Positions 25,897 through 34,233 of a stretch of 43,514 nt of DNA are shown here, one piece after another. Each line of letters begins with the position of its first letter. The first letter of the stretch is position 1. Under the pieces are notes generated by a model. It saw nothing but the letters and a program-made list of their open reading frames with translations, ran no database searches and had not been told where the DNA came from. This DNA is from JALJPB01 sp963933115 (GTDB lineage Bacteria > Pseudomonadota > Gammaproteobacteria > Enterobacterales > Alteromonadaceae), in contig CAWVSL010000020.1 of the NCBI GenBank assembly GCA_963933115.1, positions 1 to 43,514 on the forward strand, read 5' to 3'. Both the position numbers and the translations under genes were made by a program.

Positions 25897-25951
25897 AATC
25901 AGTCATACTATTTGTTTAACTGTACAAGTTAAAAAAATAGTATGACTGATT
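25897..25951. repeat. 55-nt near-perfect inverted repeat
   Basis: AATCAGTCATACTATTT (25897-25913) pairs perfectly over 17 bp with AAATAGTATGACTGATT (25935-25951). After one G/A mismatch, TTTAAC (25915-25920) pairs with GTTAAA (25928-25933), leaving a 7-nt loop. It lies after the small gene that ends at 26003 and may end the urea transcript, but no T-tract follows the stem on the minus strand. It could instead be a small palindromic mobile or regulatory repeat. The rest of the 394-bp gap shows nothing clear. Confidence 0.75.
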
Positions 25952-26002
25952 ACTAAATGGGACAACCAATATCAATTTAAAGTATAGATAAGTACTTAGC
26001 CC

Positions 26003-26182
26003 TTATAAAGCTTTCGACTTTTTTATCAGCCATTTAATACCTGTTACAGTAACCGTAATCAGTAAAAAAAATAAAACCGTATGAACGATATCATGGGCTA
26101 AACTTTGACCTAAAAAAGGGTCTTCATGAGCCTGTGCTTTTAGGCTAAAAATAAACATAAAAATGGATGTTGAAAATTTCAC
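26003..26182 (-). CDS. Small secreted/membrane protein ending the urease operon
   Basis: A 59-codon gene too short for standard ORF cutoffs. It starts with GTG preceded by AGGAG at ideal spacing (AGGAGATAATAGTG), 36 bases after the ureG stop on the same strand. The product begins MKFSTSIFMFIFSLKAQA, a signal peptide with an A-x-A site. The predicted mature chain would begin HEDPFLGQSLAHD and contains three His (19, 30, 34), one hydrophobic helix (about 36-50) and a basic end (WLIKKSKAL). I recognise no family. Position and His content suggest a role in nickel handling or urea metabolism at the inner membrane, but this is inference only. If the signal is not cleaved, it would be a two-helix membrane protein. 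Confidence 0.7.
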   Translation of the reverse strand: MKFSTSIFMFIFSLKAQAHEDPFLGQSLAHDIVHTVLFFLLITVTVTGIKWLIKKSKAL

Positions 26183-26218
26183 TATTATCTCCTGATAAGT
26201 TTTTGTTGTTGAATAAGT

Positions 26219-26833
26219 TTATATAGTTAACATGCCTTCACTTTCAATAAAGTCAATTATTTCAGCAAGGCCTTGTTCGGTTTTCATATTACTAAAGATA
26301 AAAGGTCTATCGCCACGCATTCTTTTAGTGTCTCTGTCCATGACTTCAAGTGAAGCACCAACCAAGTCGGCAACGTCAATTTTATTGATAATTAATAAAT
26401 CAGATTTTGTAATACCAGGTCCACCTTTACGGGGGATTTTGTCACCGGCAGAAACATCAATAACATAAAGGGTTAAGTCAGACAATTCAGGGCTAAAGGT
26501 TGCACTGAGGTTATCGCCGCCACTTTCAACAAGAACAAAGTCTAAATCAGGATGACGTTCTTGTAATTCATCAATTGCTGCTAGGTTCATTGAAGCATCC
26601 TCTCTAATAGCCGTGTGTGGACAGCCACCGGTTTCAACACCAATAATACGATCTTCGGCTAACGCATTATTGCGTGTTAAAAATTCAGCATCTTCGCGAG
26701 TATAAATATCATTAGTCACTACTGCCATGTTGTATTTGTGACGAAGCGACGAGCATAAACTGCGTAATAAAGCCGTTTTACCTGAACCAACAGGTCCGCC
26801 AACACCAATACGTAATACTTGTTTTTTATTCAT
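26219..26833 (-). CDS. ureG: Urease accessory GTPase UreG
   Basis: 204 residues, the usual UreG length. P-loop GPVGSGKT (13-20), nickel-binding CPH (71-73 in ETGGCPHTAIREDAS), ESGGDNL and the guanine motif NKID (about 150-153). It hydrolyses GTP to drive nickel insertion into urease within the UreD-UreF-UreG complex, receiving Ni from UreE. It follows ureF after 58 bp. Confidence 0.97.
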   Translation of the reverse strand: MNKKQVLRIGVGGPVGSGKTALLRSLCSSLRHKYNMAVVTNDIYTREDAEFLTRNNALAEDRIIGVETGGCPHTAIREDASMNLAAIDELQERHPDLDFVLVESGGDNLSATFSPELSDLTLYVIDVSAGDKIPRKGGPGITKSDLLIINKIDVADLVGASLEVMDRDTKRMRGDRPFIFSNMKTEQGLAEIIDFIESEGMLTI

Positions 26834-26891
26834 AAGGCTCTTTCTCTTCTCTTTTTAAAATTATTTTATTATGCGGATTATAGGCGACAGG

Positions 26892-27611
26892 TTAACTTCT
26901 AAATAAACGCGTATATTGTGTTTCGTGCCAAGCACTTGCCATGGCTAAGTGAGGTAGGCTGGCGCCAATTTGATCATCAGGCAATTTATTAGCAATGAGC
27001 ATTGCAGTTTCAACTTGTTCGCTTAACTCAAATAATAAATTTTGTGCTTGAGTCTGCCCTAAAGGGACCAATTTAGTGGCTGCTGCAACTTGATTGTCAA
27101 TATATGCCCAGCAAAAACCACTTTGGGCAAAATGTAGGTCTAATTCAAATAAGTGAGCAGCAACAGTAAATGCACTAACAAAACTGATATTTTTTTGTAT
27201 TAAGACCTGTTGATATTTATTGGTATCTACTGATGTTAATAGAGTTAATAAACGAACCAATGCTTTTCCCATCGCGAGATCAGCTAAACGAAATTCATTG
27301 CTTTCTCTAGTTGCTATAAGCAATAGGTTCCATTCATTAAAATCATCAAAGTCACCACTCTTTAAGGCGCTATATAGTCTTTTCATCACAGCTAAGTCAG
27401 TAGGTGCAATGGCTTCTGTTAAGGCTACTGACACCCACTGATAAGTTTCTTCAGCATTGTTTATCCAACCATTTTCTATGGCGTACTCTAAGCCTTGTGA
27501 AAAAGAAAACCCACCAACAGGTAAATTGGCACTGCATAATTGCAATAACCGATTCAACTTTAGCGGTGAAGCTTTGGCTAATGTTAAACCAATGCCACTA
27601 GACATGTTCAT
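26892..27611 (-). CDS. ureF: Urease accessory protein UreF
   Basis: All-helical UreF. Signature LLQLCSANLPVGGFSFSQGLEYA near the N-terminus, and HYTxLFRS-like end (ETQYTRLFRS). The frame is open to 27665, but homologues begin close to LNRLLQL, so I place the start at 27611 (MNMSSGIG, about 239 residues). ATG 27644, with GAGAG before it, is an alternative. Either start overlaps the end of ureE (27598), implying translational coupling. UreF bridges UreD and UreG in the activation complex. Confidence 0.92.
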   Translation of the reverse strand: MNMSSGIGLTLAKASPLKLNRLLQLCSANLPVGGFSFSQGLEYAIENGWINNAEETYQWVSVALTEAIAPTDLAVMKRLYSALKSGDFDDFNEWNLLLIATRESNEFRLADLAMGKALVRLLTLLTSVDTNKYQQVLIQKNISFVSAFTVAAHLFELDLHFAQSGFCWAYIDNQVAAATKLVPLGQTQAQNLLFELSEQVETAMLIANKLPDDQIGASLPHLAMASAWHETQYTRLFRS

Positions 27612-28059
27612 GCCGATGACTATGAGCGGACGATTGACTGCCATATGCACCACTCTCAGGTTCAAATACAGCAGGGACTTTATTGATGGTTAGCCCATAA
27701 TTTTCAGCGAGCTGCTCTAAAACATGATCGGGTTTAAAACGGAGCCATAATTCGCCAATTTGCATCGAGGTATGTCGATTACCTAAGTGATAACATACTT
27801 TGGCAAACGATGGCCAATCGGTCGATATTGCTGTAGCAACAGCTTCGGCCTGTCCTTTTACTTTAATAAACTGGCCACATTCACTCTTTAATATTTCATC
27901 TACCAGTAACGGGTGACCACGTTCAACAAAAATGCCAATATCAAATCCTTTATCCGTGGTGCTCTTTATCCGAGATTTTTTTCGAGTATCTTGATCTAAG
28001 GTAATCGAATCTGTTATTGGCTTATGGCAATGAGATATTCTTTCGTATACTTTTATCAT
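27598..28059 (-). CDS. ureE: Urease nickel metallochaperone UreE
   Basis: 153 residues. N-terminal peptide-binding-like domain with RGHPLLVDE. Metal-binding C-terminal domain includes YHLGNRHTSMQI (about 91-102; the conserved His of the dimer-interface nickel site) and a short His-rich tail (AHSHRHEHV). The tail is much shorter than in Klebsiella. It delivers Ni2+ to UreG. It follows ureC after 35 bp. Confidence 0.94.
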   Translation of the reverse strand: MIKVYERISHCHKPITDSITLDQDTRKKSRIKSTTDKGFDIGIFVERGHPLLVDEILKSECGQFIKVKGQAEAVATAISTDWPSFAKVCYHLGNRHTSMQIGELWLRFKPDHVLEQLAENYGLTINKVPAVFEPESGAYGSQSSAHSHRHEHV

Positions 28060-28094
28060 TGGTTATCCTGTACTTATCTTATTTATTATCTTGA

Positions 28095-29798
28095 TTAAAA
28101 CAAGCAATAACGTTGTGCTAATGGTAATTCTGTTGCTGGTTCACAGGTTAATAAATCACCATTTGCTCTTACTTCATAGGTTTGGGCATCAACCTCAATT
28201 GTAGGTTGCCAATTATTATGAATCATGTCGTCCTTGCCAATATTTCGGGTGTTTTTACATTCGCCAACCATTCGAGTCATGCCGACCTTCTCAGGTACCT
28301 TTTTTTCAATAGAAGCCTTAGACATAAAAGTCATTGATATTTTTGCTGCAGCTTGCCCGTGAGCACCAAACATTGGCCGATAATAGACAGGTTGTGGCGT
28401 GGGTATTGAAGCATTTGCATCACCCATTGGTGCTGCAGCAATAAAACCAGATTTTAAAATCATTGATGGTTTTATACCAAAAAAAGCGGGTTTCCATAAA
28501 ACCAAATCAGCTAATTTACCAACTTCAATTGAGCCCACTTCATGGCTAATGCCATGACTAATCGCGGGGTTGATCGTATATTTGGCTATATAGCGCTTGA
28601 GCCTAAAGTTATCATTTTGTTCTGTATCTGGGGCCAAAGGCCCTCGTTGCTGTTTCATTTTGTGGGCAGTTTGCCAAGTACGGGTGATCATTTCACCTAC
28701 CCGTCCCATGGCTTGAGAGTCAGAAGCGATCATACTAATTGCCCCTAAGTCGTGCATAACGTCTTCTGCCGCAATACTCTCTTTTCGAATACGCGAGTCG
28801 GCAAAAGCGACATCTTCAGGAATAGAGGGGTCTAGATGATGGCAAACCATTAACATATCTAAATGCTCATCAATGGTATTGATGGTGTATGGACGTGTTG
28901 GATTTGTCGATGAGGGCAGAACATTAGGCTCACCACAAGCACGAATAATATCAGGTGAATGGCCGCCACCAGCACCTTCTGTATGGTAAGTATGGATAGT
29001 TCGGCCTTTAAAAGCACCAATGGTGTCTTCAACAAAGCCAGACTCGTTTAAGGTGTCAGTATGTATCGCAATTTGCACATCATACTTTTCAGCCACCGAT
29101 AAACAGGTATCAATAGCAGCAGGGGTAGTTCCCCAGTCTTCGTGAAGTTTTAAACCACAAACACCGGCTTCAATCTGTTCCTCTAACGCTAAAGGTAAAC
29201 TGGCATTTCCTTTACCTAAAAAACCGAAATTCATTGGAAAGTCGTTGGTTGCTTGCAGCATTTTATGAATATACCAAGGACCTGGCGTACAGGTGGTTGC
29301 CTTTGACCCTGTTGCAGGACCTGTTCCACCTCCGATCATGGTGGTTACACCTGACATTAGAGCTTCTTCAACTTGCTGAGGACAAATGAAATGAATATGC
29401 GCATCTATGCCACCAGCGGTCAATATTTGTCCTTCGCCGGCAATAACTTCAGTACCTGGGCCAATTTCAATATCAATATTGTCTTGAATGTCAGGATTGC
29501 CAGCTTTACCAATAATAGCGATACGCCCTTCATTGATTCCAACATCGGCTTTGACAATACCCCAATGATCAAGAATAAGCGCATTGGTTATTACTAAATC
29601 TACAGTTTTGTAGCATGATGCCTGACTTTGCCCCATACCATCACGAATAACTTTACCACCACCAAATTTGACTTCTTCACCATATTCGGTGAAATCTTTT
29701 TCTACTTCTAACCACAAATCAGTATCAGCCAAGCGAACTTTATCACCGACTGTTGGACCAAACATATGAGCGTATGCATGCTTATCGATAGTTGCCAT
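28095..29798 (-). CDS. ureC: Urease alpha (catalytic) subunit
   Basis: 567 residues, with all nickel-site residues at Klebsiella numbering: His134 and His136 (HIHF), carbamylated Lys217 (GLKLHEDWG), His219, His246 (AIHTDTL), His272 (TYHTEG) and Asp360 (IASD). The flap Cys319-His320 (MVCHHL) is also present. It should therefore be an active enzyme that hydrolyses urea to ammonia and carbamate. It starts two bases after ureB. It works in the cytoplasm with UreA and UreB. Confidence 0.98.
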   Translation of the reverse strand: MATIDKHAYAHMFGPTVGDKVRLADTDLWLEVEKDFTEYGEEVKFGGGKVIRDGMGQSQASCYKTVDLVITNALILDHWGIVKADVGINEGRIAIIGKAGNPDIQDNIDIEIGPGTEVIAGEGQILTAGGIDAHIHFICPQQVEEALMSGVTTMIGGGTGPATGSKATTCTPGPWYIHKMLQATNDFPMNFGFLGKGNASLPLALEEQIEAGVCGLKLHEDWGTTPAAIDTCLSVAEKYDVQIAIHTDTLNESGFVEDTIGAFKGRTIHTYHTEGAGGGHSPDIIRACGEPNVLPSSTNPTRPYTINTIDEHLDMLMVCHHLDPSIPEDVAFADSRIRKESIAAEDVMHDLGAISMIASDSQAMGRVGEMITRTWQTAHKMKQQRGPLAPDTEQNDNFRLKRYIAKYTINPAISHGISHEVGSIEVGKLADLVLWKPAFFGIKPSMILKSGFIAAAPMGDANASIPTPQPVYYRPMFGAHGQAAAKISMTFMSKASIEKKVPEKVGMTRMVGECKNTRNIGKDDMIHNNWQPTIEVDAQTYEVRANGDLLTCEPATELPLAQRYCLF

Positions 29799-29800
29799 TG

Positions 29801-30106
29801 CTATAAATCTCCTTGAATGTCACCGCGAAAACCAAAGACTCGGCGTTTACCGCGATAAGCAATTAAAACTACTTGGCGTTGTTGACCGGGTTCAAACCTC
29901 ACGGCTGTGCCTGAGGTAATGTTTAAGCGATACCCTTTGCATTGTTCACGATCAAATTTTAATGCAGGGTTCACTTCATAAAAGTGATAATGAGAGCCAA
30001 CCTGAATAGGGCGATCGCCTGAATTTGCCACGCTAACCTGTAACGTTTCACAACCAACATTGAGTTGATGAACGCCTTCAGCTGTAATTATTTCACCAGG
30101 TATCAT
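29801..30106 (-). CDS. ureB: Urease beta subunit
   Basis: 101 residues. It begins MIPGEI and has SHYHFYEVNPALKFDR, RLNITSGTAVRFEPGQ and GKRRVFGFRG, all standard for UreB. A structural subunit of the urease trimer, not fused to UreA. It lies 11 bp after ureA and two before ureC. Confidence 0.97.
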   Translation of the reverse strand: MIPGEIITAEGVHQLNVGCETLQVSVANSGDRPIQVGSHYHFYEVNPALKFDREQCKGYRLNITSGTAVRFEPGQQRQVVLIAYRGKRRVFGFRGDIQGDL

Positions 30107-30117
30107 GTTTTACTCCA

Positions 30118-30420
30118 TTAAACGATAGGGTTATGAACAGTAACGAGTTTGGTACCGTCGGGAAATGTTGCTTCAACCTGCACGTCAGGAATTAAGGTGG
30201 CGATACCATCCATGACTTGATCACTACTGAGTAAGGTCTTGCCATAGTCCATAAGTTCAGCAACCGTCTTACCATCGCGAGCCCCTTCAATAATTTCCAT
30301 TGAAATATAAGCCATCGCTTCAGGGTAATTCAATTTCAAACCTCTATTTAAGCGTCGTTCCGCTAATAGTGCTGCGGTAAAAATCAATAATTTGTCTTTT
30401 TCTCTTGGTAATAAATCCAT
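30118..30420 (-). CDS. ureA: Urease gamma subunit
   Basis: 100 residues, the normal size. It begins MDLLPREKDKLLIF and has RRLNRGLKLNYPEAMAYI and FPDGTKLVTVHNPI, standard for UreA. A structural subunit of urease. ureD lies 67 bp upstream in the same direction. Confidence 0.97.
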   Translation of the reverse strand: MDLLPREKDKLLIFTAALLAERRLNRGLKLNYPEAMAYISMEIIEGARDGKTVAELMDYGKTLLSSDQVMDGIATLIPDVQVEATFPDGTKLVTVHNPIV

Positions 30421-30487
30421 AAATTTCTCGGTTATCGCTATGGTTACTTTCTAGTTTTAAAGCGTATGTTATGTATGTTTTATAATG

Positions 30488-31429
30488 TTAGGTATACCAA
30501 ATACGCGGTTGAGTCGCTTTTTTATCTAAGGCTAAGGGTCTGATAATTTTCCATAATAATAGAAAGAATTTTTTACATTGTTGAGCATGTTCGCCTAAAT
30601 AACGTATTACTATTAGGCCATCAATGTCGGTAATGCTAATGTGTTTTTGTCCGTTCTGGTTATCGATAATGTGACGCATTTCTTCAATGAGTTGTTTACG
30701 TTTCGATTGGATTAGTTGTTGCGGCGCATGCACTAAAAAGGTACCAAAAACACTGTTACCAGCCAACCCTGCTAAATGATGAAGTAGGTTGTTTTTTGAA
30801 GAAATAACGATATGGTCATGATATTGCAAAGCACCATCAACAAATACACGATTTAACTGGCTATACTGCCCTTCTCTAAATAGCTGTTCTGAACTAGGTA
30901 AACCCATACAGCTAATATCCCAACCTAAATAAATACTGGTATTAGTTAAATGAATGTTAACGGTATTAAAACCGTCGGCGCCATTATATACAATGGTCTC
31001 TTGAGGGAAATTCTCACACTTTGCCTTATGTTTTAAGTTGAGTGCCGTGACTTGTACTTGCTTAGATATACCAATGCTGGCATCTTTGCGTGCACGATAA
31101 AAACGGTTAGCTCCCGGTGTGGTTACTAACGTGTGTGCGTTGTCATCAATGTTAATATCGACATATAACTCGTCACCTGAAACGATTCCGGCAGGTGGGT
31201 GGAGTAAATAGATGTGAGCGCAGTCTCGTCCTTCAGGGTAAAAAGCTTTTTGTACCGATAAAGGACCATTACGCCTCGTTCGACGCAGTTGGGTGCCTAG
31301 AGCACTATAACTGAAGTCCAAGGCTAAATTGGCTATCCATTTTCTACTTTTAATCACGCCGATTGGACGAGTACCTGTTTTAATGTCCGGAGTACTGGTT
31401 GTCATCTCTATCACTGTGCTTTGTGTCAT
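30488..31429 (-). CDS. ureD: Urease accessory protein UreD (UreH)
   Basis: 313 residues. UreD signature features are GPLSVQKAFYPEGRDCAHIYLLHP (in part about 54-75), PAGIVSGDELYVDI, TTPGANRFYRA and NFPQETIVYNGA. It docks on apo-urease and, with UreF and UreG, channels nickel to the active site. An N-terminal extension of about 20 residues (TTSTPDIKTG) is not conserved. It lies 40 bp after urtE, joining the transporter and enzyme genes. Confidence 0.93.
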   Translation of the reverse strand: MTQSTVIEMTTSTPDIKTGTRPIGVIKSRKWIANLALDFSYSALGTQLRRTRRNGPLSVQKAFYPEGRDCAHIYLLHPPAGIVSGDELYVDINIDDNAHTLVTTPGANRFYRARKDASIGISKQVQVTALNLKHKAKCENFPQETIVYNGADGFNTVNIHLTNTSIYLGWDISCMGLPSSEQLFREGQYSQLNRVFVDGALQYHDHIVISSKNNLLHHLAGLAGNSVFGTFLVHAPQQLIQSKRKQLIEEMRHIIDNQNGQKHISITDIDGLIVIRYLGEHAQQCKKFFLLLWKIIRPLALDKKATQPRIWYT

Positions 31430-31469
31430 TGCTACTCTGTTACCTTAAAGTGCTGTCCAATGGGACTCA

Positions 31470-32165
31470 TTAAACTGCTAGATATTTGCCCACTAATTCG
31501 TCAGTTAAATCAGTCATTGGCCCGGATGCGATTACTTGTCCTTTTTCCATTAAATGGAACTCTTGACCAACGGCTCTAGCAAAAGGTAATTTTTGTTCAA
31601 CCAATATTATTGTCATGCCGTGCTTTTCATTTAACGTCAGTAATACATCACGGATAAGCTGAACAATATTTGGCTGAATACCTTCATTAGGTTCATCTAA
31701 AATAAGTATATTTGGATTAAGTACCAAAGCTCTGCCGATTGCAAGTTGTTGCTGCTGACCGCCTGATAGGTCGCCACCTCGCCGATGTAACATTTCTTTT
31801 AATACGGGAAATAAGTCATAAATATGTTCAGGTATTGTTTTACTTGTCTGGCGCTTACAATTGAGGCTGAGTTTTAAATTTTCTTCTACGGTCAATTGAG
31901 GGAAAATATGCCGACCTTGTGGTACATAACCTATGCCGAGTTCAGGGCGAGACTCTACTGAGGCTTTAACGCAGTCTTGTTCGTTAATCAATAAAGAACC
32001 CGCGCTAATAGGTAACATCCCCATAATTGTTTTTAATAGCGTAGTTTTACCTACACCATTACGCCCCATAATACAGGTGCGAGAGCCTTTTTTAATCATT
32101 AAATCTAAGTCCCAGAGAATTTGGGTGCCGCCATATTTTTGATTTACGTTTTTTAATTCAATCAT
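31470..32165 (-). CDS. urtE: Urea ABC transporter ATPase UrtE
   Basis: 231 residues of the LivF type. Walker A GRNGVGKTTLL (about 34-44), Q-loop GYVPQGRHIFPQLTVEENL, signature LSGGQQQQLAIGRAL, Walker B ILILDEPNEGIQPNIV. Phrases LWDLDLMIKKGS and PNEGIQPNIVQLI are characteristic of UrtE rather than branched-chain amino-acid LivF. It works with UrtD as the ATP-hydrolysing pair. Confidence 0.94.
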   Translation of the reverse strand: MIELKNVNQKYGGTQILWDLDLMIKKGSRTCIMGRNGVGKTTLLKTIMGMLPISAGSLLINEQDCVKASVESRPELGIGYVPQGRHIFPQLTVEENLKLSLNCKRQTSKTIPEHIYDLFPVLKEMLHRRGGDLSGGQQQQLAIGRALVLNPNILILDEPNEGIQPNIVQLIRDVLLTLNEKHGMTIILVEQKLPFARAVGQEFHLMEKGQVIASGPMTDLTDELVGKYLAV

Positions 32166-32242
32166 AATTTTAATCTTACTGCCGTACTTTATTCTAATAG
32201 GTTTAATTCTGCGTTAATGCGCTTTGCGTGATTATTTATCCG

Positions 32243-33067
32243 TTACTGCTTTGGCTCACTATCAACGTCTTCCCCTAGGTATACTTTTATAACTTCCGGG
32301 TTTGATTGAATCTCTGTCATGGTACCTTCAGCAAGTACAGCGCCTTGATGTAATACAGTCACAGTTTTTGCAATAGAGCGAACAAATGCCATGTCGTGTT
32401 CCACCACGATAACTGAATGTTCACCAGCTAACGAGGTTAATAATTCAGCGGTACGTTCAGTTTCTTGACCTGTCATCCCTGCAACTGGCTCATCAACTAA
32501 CAAGACTCTTGGCTTAGCAGCTAATAACATACCGATTTCTAACCATTGCTTTTGGCCATGAGATAAGCGACCTGCGGGGTAGTGAGCTTCTTTTACCAAG
32601 CCTATGGTATAAAGTATCTCACCGATACGGTCTATTTCTTCGCCTGATAATTTATGAAACAGCGACGCCCAAATACCCTTATTACCTGCTAAGCTCAATT
32701 CAATGTTTTCAAAGACAGATAATGCTTCAAAAACGGTTGGTTTTTGAAATTTCCGGCCAATGCCAGCCAGCGCAATTTCAGACTCATCTAATTGTAATAA
32801 ATCAATCTGCTGACCAAAGTTTACTTTACCGGTATCAGGACGAATTCTTCCGGTAATAACGTCCATTAAGGTGGTTTTTCCTGCGCCGTTAGCACCAATT
32901 AAGCAACGTAATTCGCCGTCATTAATATAGAGGTTTAAATCGTTTAATGCTTTAAAACCATCGAAACTGACACTGACATTCTCGGCATATAAAATAACGC
33001 CATGACGGGTGTCGGGTTTTATATTATCTGTGGCGGTTAATGGTGACCCCATTTTATCTACTATCAT
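32243..33067 (-). CDS. urtD: Urea ABC transporter ATPase UrtD
   Basis: 274 residues of the LivG type. Walker A GANGAGKTTLMDVITG, signature LSHGQKQWLEIGMLLAAKP (the LSHGQKQ form is typical of UrtD), Walker B VLLVDEPVAGMT. A variable N-terminus of about 20 residues precedes the ABC domain. The ATG overlaps the urtC stop by four bases, so translation is coupled. Confidence 0.94.
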   Translation of the reverse strand: MIVDKMGSPLTATDNIKPDTRHGVILYAENVSVSFDGFKALNDLNLYINDGELRCLIGANGAGKTTLMDVITGRIRPDTGKVNFGQQIDLLQLDESEIALAGIGRKFQKPTVFEALSVFENIELSLAGNKGIWASLFHKLSGEEIDRIGEILYTIGLVKEAHYPAGRLSHGQKQWLEIGMLLAAKPRVLLVDEPVAGMTGQETERTAELLTSLAGEHSVIVVEHDMAFVRSIAKTVTVLHQGAVLAEGTMTEIQSNPEVIKVYLGEDVDSEPKQ

Positions 33068-34221
33068 GACTTCACCTCTGCGTTAGCGACTTTTCCTTTA
33101 TCAGTGTCACCTTTAAATATTGAAAATTTATCAAATAAGTTAGGTAACAGGCCCGCGATACCTTTAGGTAATAACAAAGTAACCAGTACAAATAAGCCAC
33201 CAAGGGCAAATAACCACGCTTCTGGCATAATGGCGGTAAAACGTGTTTTTGCATAACTGACGAGAATAGCACCAATAATTGCACCGTATAAAGTACACCG
33301 GCCACCAATAGCAACCCAAATAACCATTTCAATTGAGTTTAAGGGAGAGAACTCTCCGGGATTAATAATGCCTACTTGTGGTACATACAAGGCACCCGCC
33401 ACACCGGCTAGCATCGCCGATACAACAAATATCCAAACTTTATAATACTCAGGTTTAAAACCAACAAAGCGGACTCGACTTTCTGCGTCACGTGTTGCGG
33501 TAATAACGCGGCCTAATTTTGAATTAACAATAGAATTACTAATAAAATAGCCAATCGCTAACGCAATTGCCGTGGCAATAAATAAACCTAGTTTTGTGTG
33601 AGGGTTTTGTAACGAATACCCCATTATTTCTTTAAAATCAGTTAAGCCATTGTTGCCACCAAATCCCATTTCATTTCTGAAGAATGCCAGCATTAGTGCA
33701 TAAGTCATTGCTTGGGTCATAATTGATAGATAGACACCGCTCACTCGTGAACGAAATGCCATCATGCCAAATATATAGGCCAATAGACCGGGACCAATAA
33801 AGACCATAGCCACCATCCACCACACACTACTTGAACCTGCCCAAAACCAAGGAAGCTCTGTTAGGTTCAAAAACACCATAAAGTCGGGTAAGTCTGGATT
33901 ACCGTATACACCACGGTCACCTATTTGACGCATTAAATACATGCCCATTGCATATCCACCTAAGGTGAAAAACGCGCCATGACCCAGGCTTAAAATGCCA
34001 CAGTAACCCCAAACTAAGTCAACCGCCAAAGCAAGTAGGGCGTAACATAAATATTTACCAAACAAGCTTACGGTGTAGTTACTGACGTGAAGAATATCGC
34101 CTTCAGCAAAAAAAAGATTACATACCGTCACATATAAAGTTGCGATAAAGAGTGTGCCAACAACAACATGTAGATGGCTTAACCTAATAAAGGTTTTTTG
34201 TAAAAAAGATGATAATTGCAT
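33064..34221 (-). CDS. urtC: Urea ABC transporter permease UrtC
   Basis: 385 residues of the LivM family with about ten membrane segments. DLVWGYCGILSLGHGAFFTLGGYAMGMYL is split across about 64-92, ESRVRFVGF (EAA-like loop) and a large periplasmic insertion near 110-125. These fit UrtC and not ordinary LivM, which is shorter. It pairs with UrtB to form the urea channel in the inner membrane. It lies 12 bp after urtB. Confidence 0.93.
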   Translation of the reverse strand: MQLSSFLQKTFIRLSHLHVVVGTLFIATLYVTVCNLFFAEGDILHVSNYTVSLFGKYLCYALLALAVDLVWGYCGILSLGHGAFFTLGGYAMGMYLMRQIGDRGVYGNPDLPDFMVFLNLTELPWFWAGSSSVWWMVAMVFIGPGLLAYIFGMMAFRSRVSGVYLSIMTQAMTYALMLAFFRNEMGFGGNNGLTDFKEIMGYSLQNPHTKLGLFIATAIALAIGYFISNSIVNSKLGRVITATRDAESRVRFVGFKPEYYKVWIFVVSAMLAGVAGALYVPQVGIINPGEFSPLNSIEMVIWVAIGGRCTLYGAIIGAILVSYAKTRFTAIMPEAWLFALGGLFVLVTLLLPKGIAGLLPNLFDKFSIFKGDTDKGKVANAEVKS

Positions 34222-34233
34222 GATTACTACCTA

